Shown piece after piece: positions 7,609 to 14,848 of a DNA stretch of 40,661 bases. Under the pieces are notes generated by a model. The model ran no database searches. It saw only the letters and a program-made list of their open reading frames with translations, and had not been told where the DNA came from. Both the position numbers and the translations under genes were made by a program. How positions within the stretch are numbered: the stretch's first letter is position 1; each line of letters starts with the position of its first letter. The stretch lies in contig JABSQZ010000032.1 in the NCBI GenBank assembly GCA_013215505.1, positions 1-40,661 of the forward strand, in the 5' to 3' direction. Source of the DNA: Oceanospirillaceae bacterium. Its GTDB lineage: Bacteria > Pseudomonadota > Gammaproteobacteria > Pseudomonadales > Balneatricaceae.

Positions 7609-8124
7609 CTATCTATAGGCTTTAATCGTTGCTATTTCTGCAGACTTTATCCCCAGTGACTGTAAAAAGTCACTGTGAACTAATGGCAATTTTCTTTCAA
7701 ATTCTATGTGCCAATTGCGCATTGCCGCCTCATCCATACCGCTGGCGCGCAGTATCTCTATCCACTGTTGTTTGTTCATTAACTTCGTCGATCTCAGTTG
7801 TGAGCTAGCGCCCAGGAGCTGTAACAGCAGCTGCTGTTGATGACGGATTTCGCTCATTTCAAGGTTCAGGGCCTCTAAGCGCTGTTCCAGAATAGCACTT
7901 AACTGGCTTGTTTGGGCATCCAGCAATAAGGCGATGTTTTCCAGGCTGATACCGGCTTGCCGGTACAGCAAAATCTGTGACAAGCGCTGTGTATCCTCTG
8001 AGGTATAGAGCCGATAATTGGCTGCTGAGCGCCCCGAGGGTGAAAGCAGTTTAACTTTATCGTAATAGAGTAAAGTGCTGCGCGATAATCCTGACTGCTT
8101 GATTAACTGGCCTATCGTCTGCAT
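7609..8124 (-). CDS. MerR-family transcriptional regulator
   Basis: A 171-residue regulator with the MerR N-terminal winged helix-turn-helix (TIGQLIKQSGLSRSTLLYYD, then a second half NYRLYTSEDTQRLSQILLYR), a coiled-coil dimerisation helix (about 75-105) and a short C-terminal effector part of about 60 residues. There are no cysteines in a metal-binding arrangement, so a metal sensor is unlikely; an organic ligand or partner protein is more plausible. It is the second gene of an operon: the upstream gene (8135-8554) ends 10 bp before this ATG. The operon promoter carries the 19-bp spacer typical of MerR control, so autoregulation is likely. Confidence 0.9.
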   Translation of the reverse strand: MQTIGQLIKQSGLSRSTLLYYDKVKLLSPSGRSAANYRLYTSEDTQRLSQILLYRQAGISLENIALLLDAQTSQLSAILEQRLEALNLEMSEIRHQQQLLLQLLGASSQLRSTKLMNKQQWIEILRASGMDEAAMRNWHIEFERKLPLVHSDFLQSLGIKSAEIATIKAYR

Positions 8125-8134
8125 TGCCCCGCCT

Positions 8135-8554
8135 CTATTTGAATGAATGTAAATCAGCTTTGACTAACTGAGTTCGAGCTAATTCACAGTTGAATATATC
8201 GATACTAAAACATTCTTCAACTAAGGCGATAGCGTTTTCCAGCAAATCGCTGTTGGCATTAATAAATGCGCGCCAGTCCTTATTATTGCTGTCGTTGTTG
8301 ATGCGTTCGGCAATTATCATTACCAAGGTACAAGTAACGCTCAGGTGGAATTTGTCTGGGGCATTTAAATGCCGGGCATAGTTATTAATTGTCTGGCAAA
8401 CTTTAGTGATGGCAATATCCCTGGGATACTGCTGCAGATACAGCCAAGTTAAACGTAAATGCCCGAGATGGTTGAAGTGCTTTGGATCTAGTTGTAACTG
8501 CTCTAACTGCTGGATAAAATGTGCGTCGTCAATGCTACTTTTTTCAATATTCAT
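8135..8554 (-). CDS. Conserved hypothetical protein co-transcribed with merR-type gene
   Basis: A 139-residue soluble, helix-rich protein. I cannot name its family, but the histidine-containing blocks FNHLGHLRLTWLYLQQYP and APDKFHLSVTCTLVMI recur in unnamed bacterial proteins of this size (pattern F-H-H-x-H-L-x-x-A-W and K-F-H-x-T-x-T). The conserved histidines suggest a metal or small-ligand site. The start has a good ribosome binding site (GGGAGA, 5 nt before ATG). It is the first gene of the two-gene operon with the MerR regulator and could bind the inducing compound or modify it; that is inference from context. Confidence 0.75.
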   Translation of the reverse strand: MNIEKSSIDDAHFIQQLEQLQLDPKHFNHLGHLRLTWLYLQQYPRDIAITKVCQTINNYARHLNAPDKFHLSVTCTLVMIIAERINNDSNNKDWRAFINANSDLLENAIALVEECFSIDIFNCELARTQLVKADLHSFK

Positions 8555-8580
8555 GTTTTTCTCCCGGTTGTTAAGGGAGA

Positions 8581-8611
8581 AATATAAAGGGTGAAGTTAT
8601 AGTCAGGTCAA
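8581..8611 (-). promoter_or_regulatory. MerR-type promoter with 19-bp spacer
   Basis: Reading the minus strand, TTGACC (8606-8611) and TATATT (8581-8586) are separated by exactly 19 bp. Normal sigma-70 spacers are 16-18 bp; an overlong 19-bp spacer corrected by DNA distortion is the hallmark of MerR-controlled promoters. The spacer holds an outer TGA/TCA symmetry only. It drives the operon 8554-7609. Confidence 0.65.
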
Positions 8612-8614
8612 GCT

Positions 8615-8708
8615 GTAAGTTAGAAGTCGTAAGTTGGAAGTTGGAAGTTGGAAGTTGGAAGTTAGAAGTCGTAAGTTGGAAGTTGGAAGTTGGAAGTGGG
8701 AAGTGGAA
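8615..8708. repeat. GGAAGTT heptamer array (second locus)
   Basis: Around twelve units of GGAAGTT or close variants (TAGAAGTCG, GGAAGTGG). The longer block GTTAGAAGTCGTAAGTTGG is itself repeated within the array. It belongs to the same simple-repeat family as 299-349, but without the ~200-bp module. Confidence 0.9.
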
Positions 8709-8733
8709 AAGCCGGTGTGGCGAATACCGGCTT
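8709..8733 (-). terminator. Rho-independent terminator of the class V aminotransferase gene
   Basis: An 8-bp stem (AAGCCGGT/ACCGGCTT) with a 9-nt loop is followed on the minus strand by TTCC. It lies just after the stop of the gene ending at 8747. The T tract is short. Confidence 0.6.
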
Positions 8734-8746
8734 ATGGGCGTGTTTG

Positions 8747-9979
8747 CTAGTCGATTAGCTGACTTAAGCTGTCGATCAGTTGCTGTACATCAGCTGGAGA
8801 AGTGTAATGCACTAGGGAAAAGCGCAGAACCCCATCTTGCGTGTCGATCCCCAGTGCCTCTAGCAGACGTACTGAGTAGAAGTGTCCTGCGCCACACATG
8901 ATGCCCACTTCGCCAAGCGCTCTGGCTAAGTCCATAGAGGAGTGGCCATCCACAATAACAGCGACTGTCGGGGCACGATTCTCTGCGCTGCTTGGGCCGA
9001 TAATGCGAATGCTGGGGTGCTGCTCGAAGAAGTCCAGCAGCGGGGTGAGTACCTTTTTCTCGGCCTCTACTAGTAGTTGATGCACCGCATCGGCCTTAGT
9101 TGACGCACTGGCTGTATCTGCATCTGCAAAGTGATGTTTATAGAGAGCGTTAAAATAATCACAGACGCCGGTAGCTGCTGCAATTTGCGCGTGATCAGGA
9201 CCGGCCGGTGTCAGACGCTTTTCGCGTAAGTGGCTGTTAAAATAGTGGCCCTGATTGGTTAGCAGCTGTTCCATTTCTGAGCGCACCACCATGATGCCCT
9301 GGTGGGTCCCATAAACTTTGTACAGAGAGAACAGATAGATATCGACATTGAGTGCCTCTACATCCGGCAAGCCGTGACCTGCGTAAGAGACACCGTCCAC
9401 TAAAGTGCGCACACCCTGATCTTTCGCCAGCTGGCAAATTTGTGCCACTGGGTTTATCTCGCCTAAAATGTTGGAGCAGTGGGGGAAAACCAGCAGTTTA
9501 GTTTTATCACTGAAAAGGCCTTTAAGCTCTGCCAGACTTAAAGAACCGGTCAGTGCATCGACACTCCACTGGGTGATTTTCATCCCACGGCTCTCTAAAT
9601 AGCGCCAGATTCCAGAGTTCGCCTCGTGGTCTTGGTTGGTGACGATGATTTCATCGCCAGCTTCTAGCCAACCCTGCATCGCATTTGCCAACACATAAGT
9701 ATTTTGCGTGGTGGATGGACCAAAATAAATTTCCTCGGCGCTGACATTAAGCCAGTTGGCAAACTCAATATAAGCGTCATCCATCTGCTGACCGGCCGTT
9801 TGCGCCTGCGGGTAAGGGTGATAGGGCTGCACTTTAGTGTTGCGATAGTAGTTGTCCAGCCTGTGCATCACTTGCTGGCACATATAAGAGCCGCCGGCAT
9901 TTTCGAAAAAGGCACTGGCACTCAATGAAGGTTCAGAAAATGCAGGAAATTGTTGACGGACAAAATTTAGGTCTAACAT
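8747..9979 (-). CDS. Class V aminotransferase, cysteine desulfurase-like (VC1184-type)
   Basis: A PLP enzyme of about 410 residues related to SufS/CsdA-type desulfurases. Landmarks include FENAGGSYMCQQV near the N-terminus, FGPSTTQNTYVLANAM, the VDGVSYAGHG region and the PLP lysine in FSLYKVYGTHQG (Lys225 counted from ATG 9991). The C-terminal GAGHFYSVRLLEALGI matches the VC1184 subgroup. The cysteine that attacks cysteine persulfide in classical desulfurases is absent from the equivalent GHH-C loop, although a cysteine occurs just before it (IMCGAGH), so desulfurase activity is uncertain. I prefer ATG 9979, preceded by GGAT; ATG 9991 is four codons further up. It is divergent from an Lrp-type regulator that probably controls it. 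Confidence 0.85.
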   Translation of the reverse strand: MLDLNFVRQQFPAFSEPSLSASAFFENAGGSYMCQQVMHRLDNYYRNTKVQPYHPYPQAQTAGQQMDDAYIEFANWLNVSAEEIYFGPSTTQNTYVLANAMQGWLEAGDEIIVTNQDHEANSGIWRYLESRGMKITQWSVDALTGSLSLAELKGLFSDKTKLLVFPHCSNILGEINPVAQICQLAKDQGVRTLVDGVSYAGHGLPDVEALNVDIYLFSLYKVYGTHQGIMVVRSEMEQLLTNQGHYFNSHLREKRLTPAGPDHAQIAAATGVCDYFNALYKHHFADADTASASTKADAVHQLLVEAEKKVLTPLLDFFEQHPSIRIIGPSSAENRAPTVAVIVDGHSSMDLARALGEVGIMCGAGHFYSVRLLEALGIDTQDGVLRFSLVHYTSPADVQQLIDSLSQLID

Positions 9980-10104
9980 AGTGATATCCATATTGGTTGG
10001 CTGTGGCGAGAGAAAATTGTATTGTTATCTAGTAAGGTATTTTAGTCGTAAAGGAGTGCATTAATCTGCTCAACTTTTACTTGTTTAAAACTGATCAATG
10101 CGAT

Positions 10105-10119
10105 AGTTTAGCGTAAACT
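10105..10119. promoter_or_regulatory. 15-bp dyad in front of second Lrp-type gene
   Basis: AGTTTA-GCG-TAAACT is a perfect 6-bp inverted repeat with a 3-nt centre, 9 bp before the regulator's ATG. Its 15-bp length is the classical size of an Lrp/AsnC site, and the layout (two arms, 3-nt centre, between a divergent Lrp gene and a PLP enzyme gene) repeats that at 2761-2777. Confidence 0.6.
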
Positions 10120-10128
10120 CCCAATAAA

Positions 10129-10617
10129 ATGACCGAATTCATGCATCGAATTAGCTTAGATCGACAAGATGTACGCATCTTGGATATATTGCAGCGGGAC
10201 AGCCGTATCTCGCGTTCGCTGTTGGCCGAACAAGTAAATTTGTCGGCTTCACAGTGTTATCGACGCTTGAAGAGGCTAGAGGAATCCGGGCTGATAGAGC
10301 GCTACGCGACACTGCTTAATTTAGAGAAGGCGGGTTTTGATGTCTGCGCTATGGTGATGGTGAGTTTTTCTAAAACCGCCGTTAACGCCAGGACCAGGCT
10401 GCTTGAACTGATCAATAGTTTAGATGAGATTCAAGAGTGTTACAGTGCCTCCGGAGAATATGATTTTATATTAAGGGTAAATTGCACGGGCATGAGAGCC
10501 TATTCCGAATTGATCAATAAAAAATTGTTATCTGATACAGTGGTTGCTATCCACTCCTACATTCTGATGGACTGCCTTAAATTTAGCACCGCACTGCCGT
10601 TGCGAGTGACTAGCTAA
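10129..10617 (+). CDS. Lrp/AsnC-family transcriptional regulator
   Basis: A 162-residue DNA-binding protein with an N-terminal helix-turn-helix (about 10-70: DILQRDSRISRSLLAEQVNL, SASQCYRRLKRLEESGLIER) and the AsnC ligand-binding domain (about 75-150, ASGEYDFILRV). ATG 10129 and ATG 10141 are both possible; neither has a clear ribosome binding site. It faces away from the class V aminotransferase gene at 9979, the common arrangement for Lrp-type local regulators of amino-acid catabolic enzymes. I infer that it regulates that gene and itself via the dyad at 10105-10119. It ends 11 bp before the convergent gene at 10629 with no visible terminator. Confidence 0.9.
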   Translation: MTEFMHRISLDRQDVRILDILQRDSRISRSLLAEQVNLSASQCYRRLKRLEESGLIERYATLLNLEKAGFDVCAMVMVSFSKTAVNARTRLLELINSLDEIQECYSASGEYDFILRVNCTGMRAYSELINKKLLSDTVVAIHSYILMDCLKFSTALPLRVTS

Positions 10618-10628
10618 AGAGTGCGAGG

Positions 10629-12197
10629 TCACTTAATGGCAGTCGTTTCGGTCCTGCGCACTAAAGCTTCAATAATGGCTCTGAGGTGTGAGTATTTGTC
10701 ATTATCTGCGGATAATTTTTCGCTGGTCTTTTTATCTAGACGCTGCATCATGTCAAAAGTGTTTTTATCTAGGCGCATTTTTTTAGCTTTGCGCTCTGGT
10801 TGCTCTGCTATAGGGGAGTTTTTAGAGCTGCGCTTAGTCACCGAATGATGTTGCTGCTCAGAGCGGTGATGTCTCTTGGCGGACTTGTCGTATTTGCTGC
10901 CAGGCTTAGGAAACAGGAAATCTATTAAGGTCGGTTGTTTTTCCTCTTTCTCAGGTTTTGTCCGACCTTGTGGTAGCTCTAGTTGCTGATCAAGCCTGGC
11001 CGCGAATAGCTGCTGGTTGTTTTGCTCTGCTTGATCCTGCCAATCGTCGAGTTGCAGTTCGAGTTTGTTGATACTCTGATCTATGACACTATCCCGGTGG
11101 CGGTTGTGAACGGCAATATCCAGTTCCTGAATACTGGCTACCTGACCATTTTCTGTCAAAAAAACACCACTGCGCTTTACTTGTCCGAGCAGGTTGTTTT
11201 CTGCATCGGTCAAGTCAAATGAGCCAACACTTGAACCGAGATAAATAGCCCCTACCCCCGCTTCTTTTAAGCTGACCAGTTGATCTTGACCATGCTCATC
11301 TCTGGTCCACACTTTTAACTTGTCGAAGATGGCGTCATTTTCATCTATCCACTGGTTGTTATCGCTGTCGTAGTTAGCTAATTCAGCAAAGCCATTTTGC
11401 CCCTGAGTGCCAAATAACTCAGAACCGTCATTGATTACGCCGTCTTCATTAATGTCCAGTGCCAGGAAACCACTGCCACTACCGACAAAGGAGATTTGCT
11501 CGCGATGTCCGTCAGCGTTGAGGTCAAAACTAAAGCTATTGCTGGTCAAACTGGCGGCGCCTGCGCCTAAGTTAATCACTAGCGGGTCCATCATTACCCG
11601 TTCGGAGCTCTGTATTTGTAACGATTGTTCCAGAGAAAAATCACGCTGCATATTTAACTGCAACATGAAATCTATTTGCCGGCCATCTTCTGTGGTAATA
11701 CGACCTTGAGTACCGACGTGCAATTGCTCTTTTTCTGTGTAGATATGTTGTTCTCGAATGTCCAGGCGCGCAGTTTGCGGGCTATCACTGGAGCGGCCGA
11801 GATTAAGTCTGTCTGCACGGGGAAGTTGTTCAATACTGCGGTAAGTTTTAGTTTGCAGTGGATCTAACAGTGAAGAGCGAGTGTCATCAATGGATAAATT
11901 TGACACTGTTGCTGTTAAACCAATGATAGTTTGGGTCACTGCATGGGTGCTTTGCTTATTCAGATAACTGGATTCGCTACCTGCCTGTTTAATCTGTGAG
12001 TAGCTCTCTACATCAGTATCTTGTTGGGAGCGCATTCTGGCGTTGTATGAGAGTTCGACTTGGCGGTTGATAAACATTTGCTGTTCGGGGCTGACTGCTG
12101 ACTGTTGCTGAGTCGCAGTGCTACTGCGCAGATACTTTTCAGATGTTTCGCGGCTTTGTTGAGTGTTAAAACCAACTTCTGAAGATAAAATTTTCAC
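10629..12197 (-). CDS. Large acidic protein with EF-hand-like calcium loops
   Basis: A 522-residue protein with no signal peptide or membrane span. GTG at 12197 is the likely start because AGGGAG lies 6 nt upstream; the frame continues a few codons further but over the ribosome binding site. The N-terminal ~170 residues are Gln/Ser-rich and low in hydrophobics. The middle (about 215-345) holds three calcium-loop-like stretches: DLNADGH, DINEDGVINDGSELFG and DSDNNQWIDENDAIFD, followed by KLKVWTRDEHGQDQLVSL. This block occurs in conserved proteins of flagellated or secretion-active gammaproteobacteria whose function is not known to me. The C-terminal ~100 residues are very basic (PKPGSKYDKSAKRHHRSEQQ). 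It may be exported by a leaderless route or act inside the cell; I cannot decide. Confidence 0.75.
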   Translation of the reverse strand: MKILSSEVGFNTQQSRETSEKYLRSSTATQQQSAVSPEQQMFINRQVELSYNARMRSQQDTDVESYSQIKQAGSESSYLNKQSTHAVTQTIIGLTATVSNLSIDDTRSSLLDPLQTKTYRSIEQLPRADRLNLGRSSDSPQTARLDIREQHIYTEKEQLHVGTQGRITTEDGRQIDFMLQLNMQRDFSLEQSLQIQSSERVMMDPLVINLGAGAASLTSNSFSFDLNADGHREQISFVGSGSGFLALDINEDGVINDGSELFGTQGQNGFAELANYDSDNNQWIDENDAIFDKLKVWTRDEHGQDQLVSLKEAGVGAIYLGSSVGSFDLTDAENNLLGQVKRSGVFLTENGQVASIQELDIAVHNRHRDSVIDQSINKLELQLDDWQDQAEQNNQQLFAARLDQQLELPQGRTKPEKEEKQPTLIDFLFPKPGSKYDKSAKRHHRSEQQHHSVTKRSSKNSPIAEQPERKAKKMRLDKNTFDMMQRLDKKTSEKLSADNDKYSHLRAIIEALVRRTETTAIK

Positions 12198-12387
12198 TGT
12201 ACTCTCCCTGTAAACCACCCTCAGTGAATCCAGCAGTATACGTGCCTGTAGTTCACTGCAAAAGTGTTTAGTTGATACCGATACTATCGGCTGTCAGCAG
12301 TAGAAAATAAGCAGATTTTTAAAATATTGTTACAGAGAAGAGAAGCGAATTGCTATGCAAAGACAGCAGCCGCAAGATAATTTAAGT

Positions 12388-12413
12388 AAAACAACTCTTT
12401 GCGTAGAGAGTTG
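12388..12413 (-). terminator. Rho-independent terminator of the CHASE-GGDEF gene
   Basis: On the minus strand CAACTCT pairs with AGAGTTG (7 bp, 8-nt loop) and is followed by TTTT. It lies 36 bp past the stop of the gene ending at 12449. Confidence 0.7.
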
Positions 12414-12448
12414 CCGCCCAGATTAGATGACTTCGATGGCAGCGCGAA

Positions 12449-14494
12449 TTATGCTTGCTGTTGCTGTTTTACCTGCCGGGAGTAAAAGCAAAAATTATTG
12501 CGGTTTTGTTTTTTACATTGGTTCATCGCCGTGTCGGCATTTTTTAACATAGACAGTTGATTGTAGCCGTCGTTAGGGTAAATGCTGATTCCAATACTGG
12601 TGCTGATATCAATTTCTTTGCCTTCAATAACAAGTGGCCGACAACAAATTTGCAGAATTTTTTGTGCGATAATTCGCACGTCACAATCGTTTTTTATGTC
12701 CGGAATGATAATCAGAAACTCATCCGAGCCAAATCTTGCCACAGTATCTTCCTGGCGAATGCAGCTTTGCAGTTTATCAGCGAAGTCCTGTAATACTAAA
12801 TCTCCATAAATGTGGCTGTACTTTTCGTTGATGGCTTTAAAATTATCCAAATCAATGATTAATAGCGCCACCATGTTCTTGGTGCGCTGGGCCCGGGAGA
12901 TAGCTATCTTTAACCTGTCTAGTGCCAGTCCCCTATTGGGCAGCTTAGTCAAAGTGTCATAATTGGCCTGTTGAAATATTTTCTGCTCGTAATTTTTCCG
13001 TTCAGTTAAATCGGCGATGCTGACAATAATCGCCTGGTCCTGTTCCAAAGTGACTAACTTAGCGCTTAGCGAGCCCCAAAAACAACTGCCGTCAAGACGC
13101 TTTAGCATCAGCTCAAGGTTATCGAATTGGCCATGTTCCATTAAGGTTTCAATACACTTAGCTCGATCGTCAGGGTCGGCATAAAATTCGCCGTTACTGA
13201 GGTTAATCAGCTCTTTTGGATCGCAATTCAGTAAACTGCCGGCGCGCTTGTTGGCAAAAATAATTTTGCTGTTATTGGGGTTGCAAATAATGATTGCGGT
13301 GGGCGAGGACTGGACTATATCACGAAAATTTTGAAAATTTTCTCTGATCGATTGCGACTTGCTCCAGATCTGGAAACGTACATTGTACTGTCTCCAAAAA
13401 TACAGGCAGATACCAAAGGCCAATAGTGACATTAAGATAATCAGTGATTTGTTCAGCTGGTGGTGCTCTCCCTGATGCATGCCTATCAAGATCCAGGAGA
13501 CCACCAGTGAGAACAATATGGCAATAGAGACTAGGCAGGGAATCAACCAGGAAGGCTTTTGCACAGTCAAATCAGAAATGTGCGAATTATAGCGATTGAG
13601 GTTTTTGCCCGCTGACGTTAATAAATGCCTGTTCTGCAGACTGAATAAGCCAAACAGCAACAGTGTAAATGCTGCAAAAATTAATTTGAAGATCATAGAC
13701 TGCTTGTTTACTTCAGAAAATGCCGCGCACATATCAGCAGAGAACAACCAGTGTTGGTTGCCAATTTTCACTCGTATACTGCGGTCAAAGGATTGCGCTT
13801 GGGTGTTTGTATTGCTGTAAACGATCAGACCATTGGCATCTCGTACTTCCAGAAGCAGTGGATTTGAACTATCTTCCAGGCCGGCAATCTTAATGATCGC
13901 CGGTATGTCCAAGACCATAGAGATCAGTCCCCAAAACTGCTGGTCGACAAAAATAGCTTTATGGGCGATTAAACTATGGCCACCTTCAATCAGCTGAACA
14001 GGGTCAGACAGTACCAATTGGCGGCTGCTGATCGCCAGTTTGGCGGACTCACGTAGACTGTATCTTTCATCATTTAGTAAATCTAAGCCCAGCAGGCTTC
14101 GATCTCCCCGCTGCGGAGACATGTATTCAATAATACCGGCGGGAGCGATGGAAAAATTTTGAATATCTTTAGAGGCAGAAAGTAAGCCAGAGGCGAAAGC
14201 ATTGACTTTTCTCAGACGAAAACCAAGAAAGCCGCGCTGGACTAAGTTCTCCGATTCGACATAGGTCGTTAATTCATCAAGTAAGCGCAATCTTTTGCGC
14301 ACAATGGCGGAGAAATGTTCGGCGTATTGGTCGAGTTGTTGCTCGACTTGATGGGATTCGACCTGCAGTAAATAGTCATCGTACCAGCGCACTGCCTGCC
14401 ACCAGATCAGGCTGAGGCAAAGTAATAGTAGCAAGGTACTGGAAGAGGACTTTAACTTGGTCGTGAATTGTCTGATTGCTTGCTTGGCTTGCAT
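12449..14494 (-). CDS. CHASE-PAS-GGDEF membrane signalling protein with variant GSDEF site
   Basis: A 681-residue inner-membrane protein: first span at about 19-36, a periplasmic CHASE-like domain to about 275 (LLDELTTYVE, LSDPVQLIEGG, WGLISMVLDIPAI), three further spans at about 278-295, 317-336 and 349-366, a PAS domain at about 390-500 and a GGDEF domain at about 510-670. The active-site signature reads GSDEF (589-593) rather than GGDEF; the second glycine contacts nucleotide, so activity may be reduced. The RxxD inhibitory site is intact (RQED, 580-583), and the DLDNFKAIN metal/nucleotide region is conserved. It could be a working cyclase or a c-di-GMP/GTP-binding effector. No EAL domain follows. 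It is transcribed alone, with a terminator downstream. Confidence 0.9.
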   Translation of the reverse strand: MQAKQAIRQFTTKLKSSSSTLLLLLCLSLIWWQAVRWYDDYLLQVESHQVEQQLDQYAEHFSAIVRKRLRLLDELTTYVESENLVQRGFLGFRLRKVNAFASGLLSASKDIQNFSIAPAGIIEYMSPQRGDRSLLGLDLLNDERYSLRESAKLAISSRQLVLSDPVQLIEGGHSLIAHKAIFVDQQFWGLISMVLDIPAIIKIAGLEDSSNPLLLEVRDANGLIVYSNTNTQAQSFDRSIRVKIGNQHWLFSADMCAAFSEVNKQSMIFKLIFAAFTLLLFGLFSLQNRHLLTSAGKNLNRYNSHISDLTVQKPSWLIPCLVSIAILFSLVVSWILIGMHQGEHHQLNKSLIILMSLLAFGICLYFWRQYNVRFQIWSKSQSIRENFQNFRDIVQSSPTAIIICNPNNSKIIFANKRAGSLLNCDPKELINLSNGEFYADPDDRAKCIETLMEHGQFDNLELMLKRLDGSCFWGSLSAKLVTLEQDQAIIVSIADLTERKNYEQKIFQQANYDTLTKLPNRGLALDRLKIAISRAQRTKNMVALLIIDLDNFKAINEKYSHIYGDLVLQDFADKLQSCIRQEDTVARFGSDEFLIIIPDIKNDCDVRIIAQKILQICCRPLVIEGKEIDISTSIGISIYPNDGYNQLSMLKNADTAMNQCKKQNRNNFCFYSRQVKQQQQA

Positions 14495-14848
14495 GTATTG
14501 TTCTTTTAAAAACTAGGGGATATCCTATCCCTTCAATTACTGGGCCGCTTGATGGTATGGTTAAAATCACAGCGGTTAAATACCGTGATGGCCTAGACAA
14601 TAGGCCAAGGTTTTGCTGCGGGTATTGAATCAAAAGGCGGGCAACAGAGACCTTCAGCGGAAGGTTAAAATTTGAGCACTATATTATAGATATTAGGACA
14701 AAAGTATAGGTATTAAGACAAATGTACTGCTAATAAAACGGATCTAGCAAGTTTTGTCGGCAATAGGCTCAAAGTTACCCAGCATAGTCTGCTCTTCTGC
14801 GCATAACTCTGCTCCGTTGTGCTTACAATGCTGTGTCAGTTCTCCACA
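14495..14848. other. Intergenic region with a dyad and 20-bp-period direct repeat
   Basis: No gene seen. Upstream of the CHASE-GGDEF gene is GGGATA-TCC-TATCCC (14517-14531), a perfect 6-bp inverted repeat with a 3-nt centre and a candidate operator. A hairpin ACCTTC-AGCG-GAAGGT lies at 14651-14666 without a T tract. Two 19-bp near-identical direct repeats (TATTAGGACAAAAGTA and TATTAAGACAAATGTA cores) occupy 14688-14706 and 14708-14726 with a 20-bp period, two helical turns. Confidence 0.5.

Noticed and set aside
8641-8901. 86-codon + strand frame over the heptamer array
   Set aside because: Its first part translates the simple repeat and the rest is antisense to the class V aminotransferase gene.
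8747-9979. Genuine SufS/IscS cysteine desulfurase for Fe-S assembly
   Set aside because: The catalytic cysteine loop is not conserved and no suf/isc genes are adjacent; kept as a family-level call.
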